Source: an uncultured Magnetococcales bacterium
GTDB taxonomy: Bacteria; Pseudomonadota; Magnetococcia; Magnetococcales; Magnetaquicoccaceae
DNA length: 6,771 bases
Assembly: GCA_903913345.1 (NCBI GenBank)
Contig: CAIWLA010000030.1
Location: 1-6,771, forward strand
Direction of reading: 5' to 3'
The position numbers and the translations under genes are program-made. The stretch's first letter is position 1; every line of letters begins with the position of its first letter. Shown here piece by piece: positions 1 to 5,822 of the stretch. Below the pieces are notes generated by a model, which worked only from the letters and a program-made list of their open reading frames with translations, searched no databases and was not told where the DNA came from.

Positions 1-1209
1 CCCGTGATAGTAGGCCTGGACAAGATGGGCATCGTTGACGGACAGTGGCCTGAAAACGATACGGAGATGATGACGCTCCTCCTTCTCGTCTATGTGCAAA
101 ATATTGCCATCCAAGACAATTTTGGTCACTGGGTCCGTCTCTGTACGGGTGTCAACCATTTGGACAGGCAGTGCAAAGCGCACCTTGATCGGGGCAAACA
201 TCACGGCGTCACAGGGCAATGGCTCACGGTTCAGGACGATGCAAAGGCCGCCGTCCGACAGATTGGCCATCCAACCGCGCAGGGTTTGCTTGTCCATTCG
301 ACATTCGACGGCGATCGGGTGGTTGGGTGCCACACGGGGGGAGACGCGACGACCCATTGGGCCATCGGTCGAGACAATGTGCCGCAGCGTGGCGGTACCC
401 GATCTCCACTCCACCCTGACCACAGTGGCCTGCAGACCACTGGGCAGATGGGGCAGTGCCAGATGGGTGATTCCCTCTTTGTGCATGGCCATCAGCGATT
501 CTGCCTGAATCTGGATCAGAACCTCTTCCGCACCGTACTGGAGCACCAATCCCTGGTTGACAATGGGAATCCCTGCAAACCGGTTAAAAAAACGAATCTC
601 CTGGATGCGACTGTGAACGGTTTGAAACTCCCGGACAATATCGACACGGTTTTTAAGGTTCGGGTCGTCCAGATAGACGGAGAGACGGCACAATGGCGCA
701 TTGTTCAACAGGCAGACCCGTTCCTCGATGCGGACAGGCTCCCCGAAAAAGGCCCCCATTCCCAATACAATCCCCTTGAACAACGCGCACAATTTGCGTG
801 CCGAGAGGTAGGCAACGGCGACTTCACCCTGTTTCAGGCGATAGGTTCGGATGTCGGGTGGTTTCACCCCCGTACTGGCGTTGCCGAACGCCGACAGTAT
901 ATCCTTTGATAAATGTTCCAAAATATCCAAGGTCCGCCACTCATCCTGGATCAACCCCATGGAACGGCCCATGGCCAGCAGACCGGTACTCATGTGTTGG
1001 CCCAGTTGTTCCAGGGTTTGCGCCTGGGTGATGCCCAACAGGTGGGCAGAGGCCGCAAACAGATCGGTTGCCCCTTCATCCGGGTAGAATCGGTCTGGTG
1101 AGAAGCGTTGTTCGACCAGGTTGGCCCCTTGCATGGCTTTTGCCCATGCCCCCTCGCCGCAGCGCGATTCCAGAAAATCCTCCAGTGCCAGAAAAATAAT
1201 GCCGTGCAT
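1..1209 (-). CDS. H-NOX (heme NO-binding) - PilZ fusion protein, C-terminus cut by window edge
   Basis: Read from the reverse strand, the ATG at 1209 opens a frame of 403 codons with no stop before the window edge, so the 3' end is missing. Residues 1-180 match the H-NOX fold: the start MHGIIFLALEDFLESRCGEGAW is typical. H99 is the likely proximal heme ligand, and Y134-L-S136-A-R138 is the YxSxR heme-propionate motif. After it come C141, C166 and C174, at the positions of the zinc-site cysteines of gammaproteobacterial H-NOX. Residues about 200-280 are a linker, possibly a YcgR-N-like beta domain. Residues about 286-400 are PilZ-like, with R288xxxR292 and N316-L-S318-D-G-G321, the two c-di-GMP-binding motifs. 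The predicted role is a soluble cytoplasmic NO sensor that also binds c-di-GMP. The site equivalent to the O2-stabilising distal tyrosine is L143, which suggests an NO-selective heme. The H99-Y134 spacing is 35, against 29 in the classical proteins as I recall them. A GAGG about 11 nt upstream is a modest ribosome site. The domain calls are strong; the signalling role is inferred. Confidence 0.85.
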   Translation of the reverse strand, partial: MHGIIFLALEDFLESRCGEGAWAKAMQGANLVEQRFSPDRFYPDEGATDLFAASAHLLGITQAQTLEQLGQHMSTGLLAMGRSMGLIQDEWRTLDILEHLSKDILSAFGNASTGVKPPDIRTYRLKQGEVAVAYLSARKLCALFKGIVLGMGAFFGEPVRIEERVCLLNNAPLCRLSVYLDDPNLKNRVDIVREFQTVHSRIQEIRFFNRFAGIPIVNQGLVLQYGAEEVLIQIQAESLMAMHKEGITHLALPHLPSGLQATVVRVEWRSGTATLRHIVSTDGPMGRRVSPRVAPNHPIAVECRMDKQTLRGWMANLSDGGLCIVLNREPLPCDAVMFAPIKVRFALPVQMVDTRTETDPVTKIVLDGNILHIDEKEERHHLRIVFRPLSVNDAHLVQAYYHG

Positions 1210-1302
1210 CGGTCATCCAACCTCTATATCCTCAGGGGTTCGCACCGGTGGCGGTGTTCCCGCGACCAACTCGTATCAAACGCATACCTCTGGAGACGAT
1301 TC
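1210..1302. promoter_or_regulatory. Divergent intergenic region between the H-NOX-PilZ gene and trxB
   Basis: These 93 bp separate two divergently transcribed genes, so promoters for both should lie here or overlap the gene starts. I found no convincing -35/-10 pair on either strand. An 8-bp perfect palindrome, CACCGGTG, lies at 1243-1250. A GGAGA at 1292-1296, 6 nt before the trxB ATG, is its ribosome binding site. Confidence 0.4.
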
Positions 1303-2280
1303 ATGGCCACAACCATCCATTCCCCCCTGATCATTCTCGGCTCCGGTCCCGCCGGTTACACGGCGGCCATTTATACAGGACGGGCCAACCTGAGTCCCAC
1401 CCTGATTCAAGGGATGCAACCGGGCGGGCAGCTCACTGTTACCACAGAAGTGGACAATTTTCCAGGTTTTGAAGAAGGTATCCAGGGACCGGAGTTGATG
1501 CAAAAAATGGAGGCCCAGGCCAGGCGGTTTGGCACCCATATCCTCTCGGATTTGATCACACAGGCGGATCTGGATTCAAACCGCCGACAGGGAGGGCCTT
1601 TTCGCCTGACCGGCGATTCCGGGGATGTTTATACCTGTGACGCGCTCATCGTGGCCACGGGGGCCTCTGCCCGGTGGCTGGGACTGGAAGCCGAAAAACG
1701 GTTGAGCGGTTATGGAGTATCCGCCTGTGCCACCTGCGATGGATTTTTTTATCGCGGGCAGGAAATTGCCATTGTGGGGGGTGGCGACACCGCCGTGGAA
1801 GAGGCCCTGTTTCTCACCAACTTTGCCAGCAAGGTTTCCATTATCCATCGTCGGGAGGCATTGCGGGCGGAAAAGGTGATGCAGGAACGACTGCTGGCCC
1901 ATCCCAAGGTTCATCCCATCTGGAACTCGGTCGTGGAAGATATTCTGGGGGATCCCAAGGCGGGCGGTGTATCGGGTGTGCGGTTGAAAAACATCAAGAC
2001 GGGCGAGTCGCAGATTCTCGCGGTGACCGGTCTGTTTGTCGCCATCGGTCACACCCCCAATACCGCCATTTTTGGCGATCAACTGGACAAGGACGAGACG
2101 GGTTATCTGCTCACCAAACCCCACTCCACCGCCACCAACATTCCGGGGGTCTTTGCAGCGGGCGATGTACAGGACAAGACCTTTCGTCAGGCCATCACCG
2201 CCGCAGGCACCGGCTGCATGGCCGCCCTGGAGGCAGAACGCTATCTGAATGAGCTGTCCGGGGCCGCCACACGCATTTAA
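1303..2280 (+). CDS. trxB: Thioredoxin reductase (NADPH), TrxB
   Basis: This 325-residue flavoprotein has the normal length of low-Mr bacterial thioredoxin reductases. It transfers electrons from NADPH through FAD and a redox disulfide to thioredoxin in the cytoplasm. Visible signatures in order: the FAD dinucleotide motif GSGPAG at residues 13-18; the active-site CATC (C142 and C145) inside VSACATCDGFFYRG; the NADPH-binding GGGDTA at 159-164; the 2'-phosphate-binding HRR at 182-184; and the C-terminal FAD motif GVFAAGDV followed by the helix RQAITAAGTGCMAALEAE. The frame is open upstream to 1108, but that extension overlaps the divergent gene and has no family similarity. The ATG at 1303 has GGAGA 6 nt upstream and places GSGPAG where the family has it. 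The gene stands alone on its strand and is divergent to the H-NOX-PilZ gene. The REP-like hairpins beginning 35 bp past the stop may end its transcript. Confidence 0.97.
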   Translation: MATTIHSPLIILGSGPAGYTAAIYTGRANLSPTLIQGMQPGGQLTVTTEVDNFPGFEEGIQGPELMQKMEAQARRFGTHILSDLITQADLDSNRRQGGPFRLTGDSGDVYTCDALIVATGASARWLGLEAEKRLSGYGVSACATCDGFFYRGQEIAIVGGGDTAVEEALFLTNFASKVSIIHRREALRAEKVMQERLLAHPKVHPIWNSVVEDILGDPKAGGVSGVRLKNIKTGESQILAVTGLFVAIGHTPNTAIFGDQLDKDETGYLLTKPHSTATNIPGVFAAGDVQDKTFRQAITAAGTGCMAALEAERYLNELSGAATRI

Positions 2281-2315
2281 ACCGCACCTACATCGGGATA
2301 TGCCGTTTTTTATAC

Positions 2316-2385
2316 GTCATTCCCACGCAGGCGGGAATCCAGAGGGTATCGACGAAACCTGGATCCCCGCTTTCGCGGGGATGAC
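2316..2385. repeat. REP-like double-hairpin element (70 bp)
   Basis: The element begins with GTCATTCCC and ends with GGGGATGAC, so its outer ends are inverted copies. It contains two hairpins. One pairs ATTCCC (2319-2324) with GGGAAT (2333-2338). The other pairs ATCCCCGC (2363-2370) with GCGGGGAT (2375-2382) around a TTTC loop. The inner flanks CCAG and CTGG are also complementary. The first unit, read in reverse, differs by about one base in 20 from the palindrome at 5742-5775, so this is a dispersed family within the genome. It lies between the convergent ends of trxB and the small leftward gene, and may act as a weak bidirectional terminator or mRNA-end protector. The type, with the translated signature IPACVGMT on the reverse strand, is common in proteobacterial genomes. 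Confidence 0.85.
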
Positions 2386-2432
2386 AGAAACGACGTGTTC
2401 CGAAACAAGTTTGGCTTAAGAAAAAAACGATT

Positions 2433-2804
2433 TCAGGCGAAGACGCTGATGGATTTGACCTGATTGGCCGGATCCCGTGCCCGGAATTCGGAGACCAGAA
2501 AGTCCGACATGCGTTGAAACGAGGCCGCTGCCTGGGCAGGACCGACCTTTTCCAGGACGGACGTTTCCACGAGCGGTCGATCGAGGCGGTAACGAAGCGA
2601 CTCCAGCAACCGTCCACGCTCTGCCGAATCCGCACTCCCAACCGCCTGTTCCCCGCTTTGCTGTTCGGTACTCGTGACACTTCTGACGTGTACCTGCTCA
2701 AAATTATTGGTCTGGATCTGCCCGTTCACCTTTTGCAGGTTGGCATAACCCTGCAAAGGGTCGAACATTCCGAAACTGGCATTGGCCGATATGGTGTTTA
2801 TCAT
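2433..2804 (-). CDS. Small hypothetical protein with VxGQIxTNNxEQV motif (copy 2)
   Basis: This 123-residue hydrophilic protein has no signal peptide, no membrane segment and no family that I recognise. The N-terminus, to about residue 25, is mildly hydrophobic and ends in ANLQK. Residues 26-38 are VNGQIQTNNFEQV, then VHVRS at 38-42. The middle (43-62) is rich in S, Q, E and G and looks disordered. The C-terminal 60 residues are charged and probably helical (RGRLLESLRYRLDRPLVETSV). It lies 30 bp downstream of a leftward gene whose product carries the same motif at the same residue numbers, so the two probably form an operon that arose by duplication. The ATG at 2804 has only a weak GAG upstream, so translational coupling to the first gene is possible. 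Coding status rests on the shared motif and intact frame; function is unknown. Confidence 0.72.
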   Translation of the reverse strand: MINTISANASFGMFDPLQGYANLQKVNGQIQTNNFEQVHVRSVTSTEQQSGEQAVGSADSAERGRLLESLRYRLDRPLVETSVLEKVGPAQAAASFQRMSDFLVSEFRARDPANQVKSISVFA

Positions 2805-2834
2805 GGGCGACTCATCAATCGTATCGACATGGCA

Positions 2835-3215
2835 TCAGGAAGAGACATCCACCTTGTGACCACTGCCACCCGCTGCGGCATCCCGGACCTCTGGTGCGGC
2901 ACTGGCGGCGGCGCGTCTCATGGCCGCAGCGGCCTGTTCCTGACTGACCCGATCCGCTTCCACGCTGGCCTCCTGAGACCGGGCCTGCGCAGCACGTTGG
3001 TTGAGCAACTCTTCGGCCTTGGTCCGGGACGACTGATCGTCCGATGAACGGGCATGGACATTGCTGCCCTCTTTTTGTATCTTCTCGACGTTGTTGGCCT
3101 GCACCTGCTCGGCATTGTTGGTGCGAATCTGCCCACTGACACCAGCCGCGTTGTGGCTGTTTGGCAATGAACCCGGTGCTCCGTGTGCGGCCGTTTGGGA
3201 CAGTGAACTCACCAT
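2835..3215 (-). CDS. Small hypothetical alanine/glutamine-rich protein with VxGQIxTNNxEQV motif (copy 1)
   Basis: This 126-residue hydrophilic protein matches no family that I recognise. The frame is open to 3299, but the ATG at 3215 is preferred because AGGGAG (3224-3229) lies 8 nt upstream of it. This start also places the motif VSGQIRTNNAEQV at residues 26-38, exactly as in its neighbour. The TNNAEQVQ unit is followed at once by a second, similar octad, ANNVEKIQ (39-46 region), then NVHARS, which matches VHVRS in the neighbour. Residues about 60-115 are rich in A, E, Q and R and likely form an amphipathic helix or coiled coil. The C-terminus is short and glycine-rich, ending in KVDVSS. It is the first gene of a probable two-gene leftward operon, divergent to the HAD phosphatase gene. 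No signal peptide or cysteine is present. Function is unknown; a structural or adaptor role would be a guess. Confidence 0.75.
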   Translation of the reverse strand: MVSSLSQTAAHGAPGSLPNSHNAAGVSGQIRTNNAEQVQANNVEKIQKEGSNVHARSSDDQSSRTKAEELLNQRAAQARSQEASVEADRVSQEQAAAAMRRAAASAAPEVRDAAAGGSGHKVDVSS

Positions 3216-3349
3216 TGGAAACGCTCCCTTGTGTTGTGTACAATGACAGACCATGCGGACGACAGCATCCCTACTTGGATCCTCGGACACTGCGCCCAAA
3301 AAATCAAGTGGTTTTTTAGTAAATAAAGAGTGACTGACGGAGGGATGCC
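3216..3349. promoter_or_regulatory. Divergent intergenic region upstream of the small-protein operon and the HAD gene
   Basis: These 134 bp separate divergent genes and must hold promoters for both. The right end (3298-3330) is AT-rich, with an A6 and a T6 tract that are loosely complementary around GTGG. No clear -35/-10 pair could be defined on either strand. GGAGGG at 3339-3344 is a strong ribosome site 5 nt before the HAD start, and AGGGAG (3224-3229, reverse strand) serves the leftward gene. Confidence 0.4.
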
Positions 3350-4027
3350 ATGGCTTTGGCCCTGTTTGACCTGGATAATACCTTGCTGGCCGGTGACAGC
3401 GACCATCTGTGGGGACAATTCCTGGTCACCCGAAAAATAATCGATGGACCGCACTTTGAGGCAAAAAACAATCAATTTTTCGAGGATTACACCCAGGGCA
3501 CGCTGGACATCCAGGCCTATCTGGCGTTTCAATTGGCCATTCTGGCCCAATTCGAGCCAGCCACCCTGTACCGTTGGCGGGAGAGTTTTGTGACGGAGAT
3601 GGTCTTGCCCATCATTGCGCCCCAGGCCCGAACCCTGGTTGCCTGGCATCGGCAGAGGGGAGAGACCCCCGTCATTATCACGGCAACCAACCGCTTCGTC
3701 ACCGGCCCGATTGCCCAGGCCTTGGGTGTCGATCATCTCCTGGCCACCGAATTGGAGGAGTGCGATGGCCGTTTTACCGGACGGTCAAGCGGTATTCCCT
3801 GTTTCCGGGAGGGCAAGGTGTTGCGATTGAGGCAGTGGATGCAAGAGAACCGGACCTCCCTGGACGACAGTTGGTTTTATAGCGATTCCCACAATGATCT
3901 GCCTCTGTTGGCGCAGGTGGCCCATCCCGTGGCGGTTGACCCGGACCCAACCCTGCGCCAGATGGCCATGGAGAAGGGATGGGAGATCCTCTCGTTGCGT
4001 CAGTCAACCCTTCCGACACGGGTATAA
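3350..4027 (+). CDS. HAD-superfamily phosphatase, subfamily IB (SerB-like)
   Basis: This 225-residue cytosolic protein has all four HAD motifs. Motif I is FDLDNT, with nucleophile D7 and acid/base D9. Motif II is T111 in VIITATN. Motif III is K156 in the EGKVLRL stretch. Motif IV is SDSHNDLP, with D179 and D183 binding magnesium. A helical cap (about residues 16-85) sits between motifs I and II, as in the PSPase-like IB branch. The spacing, the sequence ITATNRFVTGPIA and the full length fit the branch annotated as HAD-IB or SerB-like phosphatases. Members act on small phosphomonoesters such as phosphoserine or histidinol phosphate, and the substrate cannot be told from sequence alone. The ATG at 3350 follows GGAGGG by 5 nt. 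The gene ends 6 bp before the glycosyltransferase start, so both are probably one transcript, which raises the option of a sugar- or lipid-phosphate substrate (inference). Confidence 0.93.
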   Translation: MALALFDLDNTLLAGDSDHLWGQFLVTRKIIDGPHFEAKNNQFFEDYTQGTLDIQAYLAFQLAILAQFEPATLYRWRESFVTEMVLPIIAPQARTLVAWHRQRGETPVIITATNRFVTGPIAQALGVDHLLATELEECDGRFTGRSSGIPCFREGKVLRLRQWMQENRTSLDDSWFYSDSHNDLPLLAQVAHPVAVDPDPTLRQMAMEKGWEILSLRQSTLPTRV

Positions 4028-4033
4028 TCGCCC

Positions 4034-5770
4034 ATGATGCCATTCCTGCGCCTTGGCTCCCCCTGGACCGGATCAAACAAAGGGTTCCTCTCCGGTTGGC
4101 TGATCGGGTTGTTGGCGTTGGCCTGGTTGCTCCCCGGTCTGGTGGGCCATGATCCCTGGAAACCGGACGAAGCCTACAGCATGGGTTTGATCCTCCACAT
4201 CCTGGAATCCGGTGATTGGGTCGTGCCCACCCTGGGCGGCGAACCCTTCATGGAAAAACCGCCCCTCTATTATCTCACCGCCGCCGGCCTGGCCCGCGCC
4301 CTCTCCGCCTTTTTGCCCTTGCACGATGGCGCGCGACTGACCAGCGGTCTTTACATGGGAATTGTCCTGCTGTGCATGGCCATGACCGGACGGGAACTCT
4401 ACGGCAAGGGCAACGGCCGCATCAGTCTGGTCATTTTGATGGGGTGCATCGGTCTGGTGCCCCTGGCCCATCAGATGATCACCGACACGGCACTCCTGGC
4501 CGGTTTCGGGACCGCCCTGTATGGACTCACCCTCAGCCGACGACGGCCCATCCCAGGCGGTCTCCTGCTGGGTTTGGGGGTGGGCATGGGGTTCCTGGCC
4601 AAAGGTTTGTTGGCCCCCCTGGTCATGGGGTGCGTGGCCAGCCTTTTGCCGCTGTTTCCAGAGTGGCGCAACCGCCGCTTCGCCCTCTCCTTGACCATTG
4701 CCCTGCTCGCAGCACTCCCGTGGTTGACAATCTGGCCCATCACCCTCTACCACCGCCACCCCGATCTGTTCAATGTGTGGTTCTGGGAGAATAATTATGG
4801 CCGTTTTTTTGGCTCTTCCGCCCTGGCCACATCCCAGGAGCCGGGATATTACCTGAAGGCCCTGCTCTGGTTTACCGGACCGGCACTCCCCCTGGCCCTG
4901 CTCTCCCTGTGGCGATACGGCAACCGGGGTAAAGGAAACTCTCCCGCCGATCCCTGCCCACCCTGGCGGCTGCCTGTGGTCATGGCCGGTGTGCTCCTGG
5001 TCACCCTGTTCGCCTCTGCGGCCACGCGCTCTCTGTATATCTTGCCGTTATTGCTGCCTGTTTCATTGTTGGCAACCCCTGCCATAGCCGGTCGCGACCC
5101 CTCTCTTCTCCCTCCTCCCCACCGCTATTGGGGCAAAGTGCTCTTCACCCTGTTCAGCGGCCTGGGCCTCCTGATCTGGTTGGTTTGGCTATTGGCCATC
5201 GGTCGGGTTTTTGCGTCGGGCCATTGGGATATCGGCGGGTTTGCGGAATCTTTTGTCCTCCCGGAACCGGAAGGGGGGCTGTTCCATGGCCCGACCTTCG
5301 CCCTGGCCGTGGCGGCCAGCGTGGCCTGGATCCTGGGAAGAGGTCATATTGGTCGATCGGCACCCCATCTGATGACGGGCTGGACCGGCGGAGTGGCCCT
5401 GGTGTGGCTCTTGGCCATGACCCTCTGGTTGCCCGTCATCGATTATGGCAAAAGCTATCGCACCATGGTGACGGAGATCCGGAAGGCATTGCCCCTCTCC
5501 ACCCCCTGTCTGGCCAGTCGGGGACTGGGAGAACCGCAACGGGCCATGTTGCACTATTTTGGCCATATTTTGACCCGACGTGTTGAACAGGGTGGTGCGG
5601 CACAAGAGTGCAATCTGTTGTTGCTCCAAACCACCATCGGAGAAAAGATCGATCCCCCCATCAACGGGCCGGTATTGTGGCAAGGGGGACGACCGGGCGA
5701 CACGAAAGAACGGTATTTTCTGTATCCATATCGACCACAAGAAACCTCATTCCCGCCTGCGCGGGAATGA
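4034..5770 (+). CDS. ArnT/PMT-family (GT39-like) integral membrane glycosyltransferase
   Basis: This 578-residue polytopic inner-membrane protein belongs to the group that moves a sugar from a polyprenyl-phosphate donor to lipid A, another glycan or a protein at the periplasmic face. After a first membrane helix (about 20-37), the loop DPWKPDEAY holds the catalytic acidic pair D45-E46. Next is GDWVVPTLGGEPFMEKPPLYYL (60-81), the family signature. Further hallmarks are GFLAKGLLAP (186-195), FWENNYGRFFG (250-260) and RSLYILPLLLP (332-342). About ten or more hydrophobic segments run to residue 470, then a soluble C-terminal domain of about 105 residues. The acceptor cannot be deduced, and no arn operon genes are adjacent. 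The start may be 4034 or the adjoining ATG at 4037. Neither has a good ribosome site, and the 6-bp gap from the HAD gene suggests coupled translation. The last residues, TSFPPARE, and the stop are encoded by a REP-like palindrome, so the native C-terminus may have been altered by repeat insertion. Confidence 0.93.
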   Translation: MMPFLRLGSPWTGSNKGFLSGWLIGLLALAWLLPGLVGHDPWKPDEAYSMGLILHILESGDWVVPTLGGEPFMEKPPLYYLTAAGLARALSAFLPLHDGARLTSGLYMGIVLLCMAMTGRELYGKGNGRISLVILMGCIGLVPLAHQMITDTALLAGFGTALYGLTLSRRRPIPGGLLLGLGVGMGFLAKGLLAPLVMGCVASLLPLFPEWRNRRFALSLTIALLAALPWLTIWPITLYHRHPDLFNVWFWENNYGRFFGSSALATSQEPGYYLKALLWFTGPALPLALLSLWRYGNRGKGNSPADPCPPWRLPVVMAGVLLVTLFASAATRSLYILPLLLPVSLLATPAIAGRDPSLLPPPHRYWGKVLFTLFSGLGLLIWLVWLLAIGRVFASGHWDIGGFAESFVLPEPEGGLFHGPTFALAVAASVAWILGRGHIGRSAPHLMTGWTGGVALVWLLAMTLWLPVIDYGKSYRTMVTEIRKALPLSTPCLASRGLGEPQRAMLHYFGHILTRRVEQGGAAQECNLLLLQTTIGEKIDPPINGPVLWQGGRPGDTKERYFLYPYRPQETSFPPARE

Positions 5771-5775
5771 GGTTT
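5742..5775. terminator. Perfect REP-type palindrome, probable bidirectional terminator
   Basis: A 15-bp perfect stem pairs 5742-5756 with 5761-5775 around the loop CTGC. The core is ATTCCCGC-CTGC-GCGGGAAT, and the outer ends are A and T runs (AAACC and GGTTT), giving a T tract on each strand. It lies between the convergent glycosyltransferase and Met-rich genes. It overlaps the last 9 codons and the stop (5768-5770) of the former and lies 47 bp beyond the stop of the latter. It is the same repeat family as the unit at 2316-2342. Confidence 0.85.
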
Positions 5776-5822
5776 TCCCTTGTTGACCGTCCATCACCGT
5801 GTGACGGCCACTCCTCTTACCA

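Noticed and set aside
4..909. A 301-codon open frame on the + strand
   Set aside because: It is exactly codon-aligned antisense to the H-NOX-PilZ frame, whose translation has clear domain motifs; the + product resembles nothing and is Q/H/G-rich as shadows are.
1108..1302. N-terminal extension of TrxB by 65 residues
   Set aside because: It overlaps the divergent gene's start, has no family similarity, and the 1303 ATG has a ribosome site and correct spacing to GSGPAG.
2288..2701. A 137-codon leftward frame
   Set aside because: It overlaps the 2433-2804 gene in another frame, and its C-terminal third is just the translated REP repeat.
2514..3047. A 177-codon rightward frame across both small genes
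   Set aside because: It is antisense to two frames that share a motif at matching positions, and it has no ribosome site or recognisable content.
3298..3317. A6/T6 hairpin between the small-protein operon and the HAD gene as a terminator
   Set aside because: The stem is only A-T pairs and lies between divergent gene starts, where no terminator is expected.
3209..3736. A 175-codon leftward frame
   Set aside because: It is antisense to the HAD phosphatase, which has all four catalytic motifs.
4073..4759. A 228-codon leftward frame antisense to the glycosyltransferase
   Set aside because: Its composition is G/Q/H-rich, typical of the shadow of a hydrophobic membrane protein; the + frame has the family signatures.
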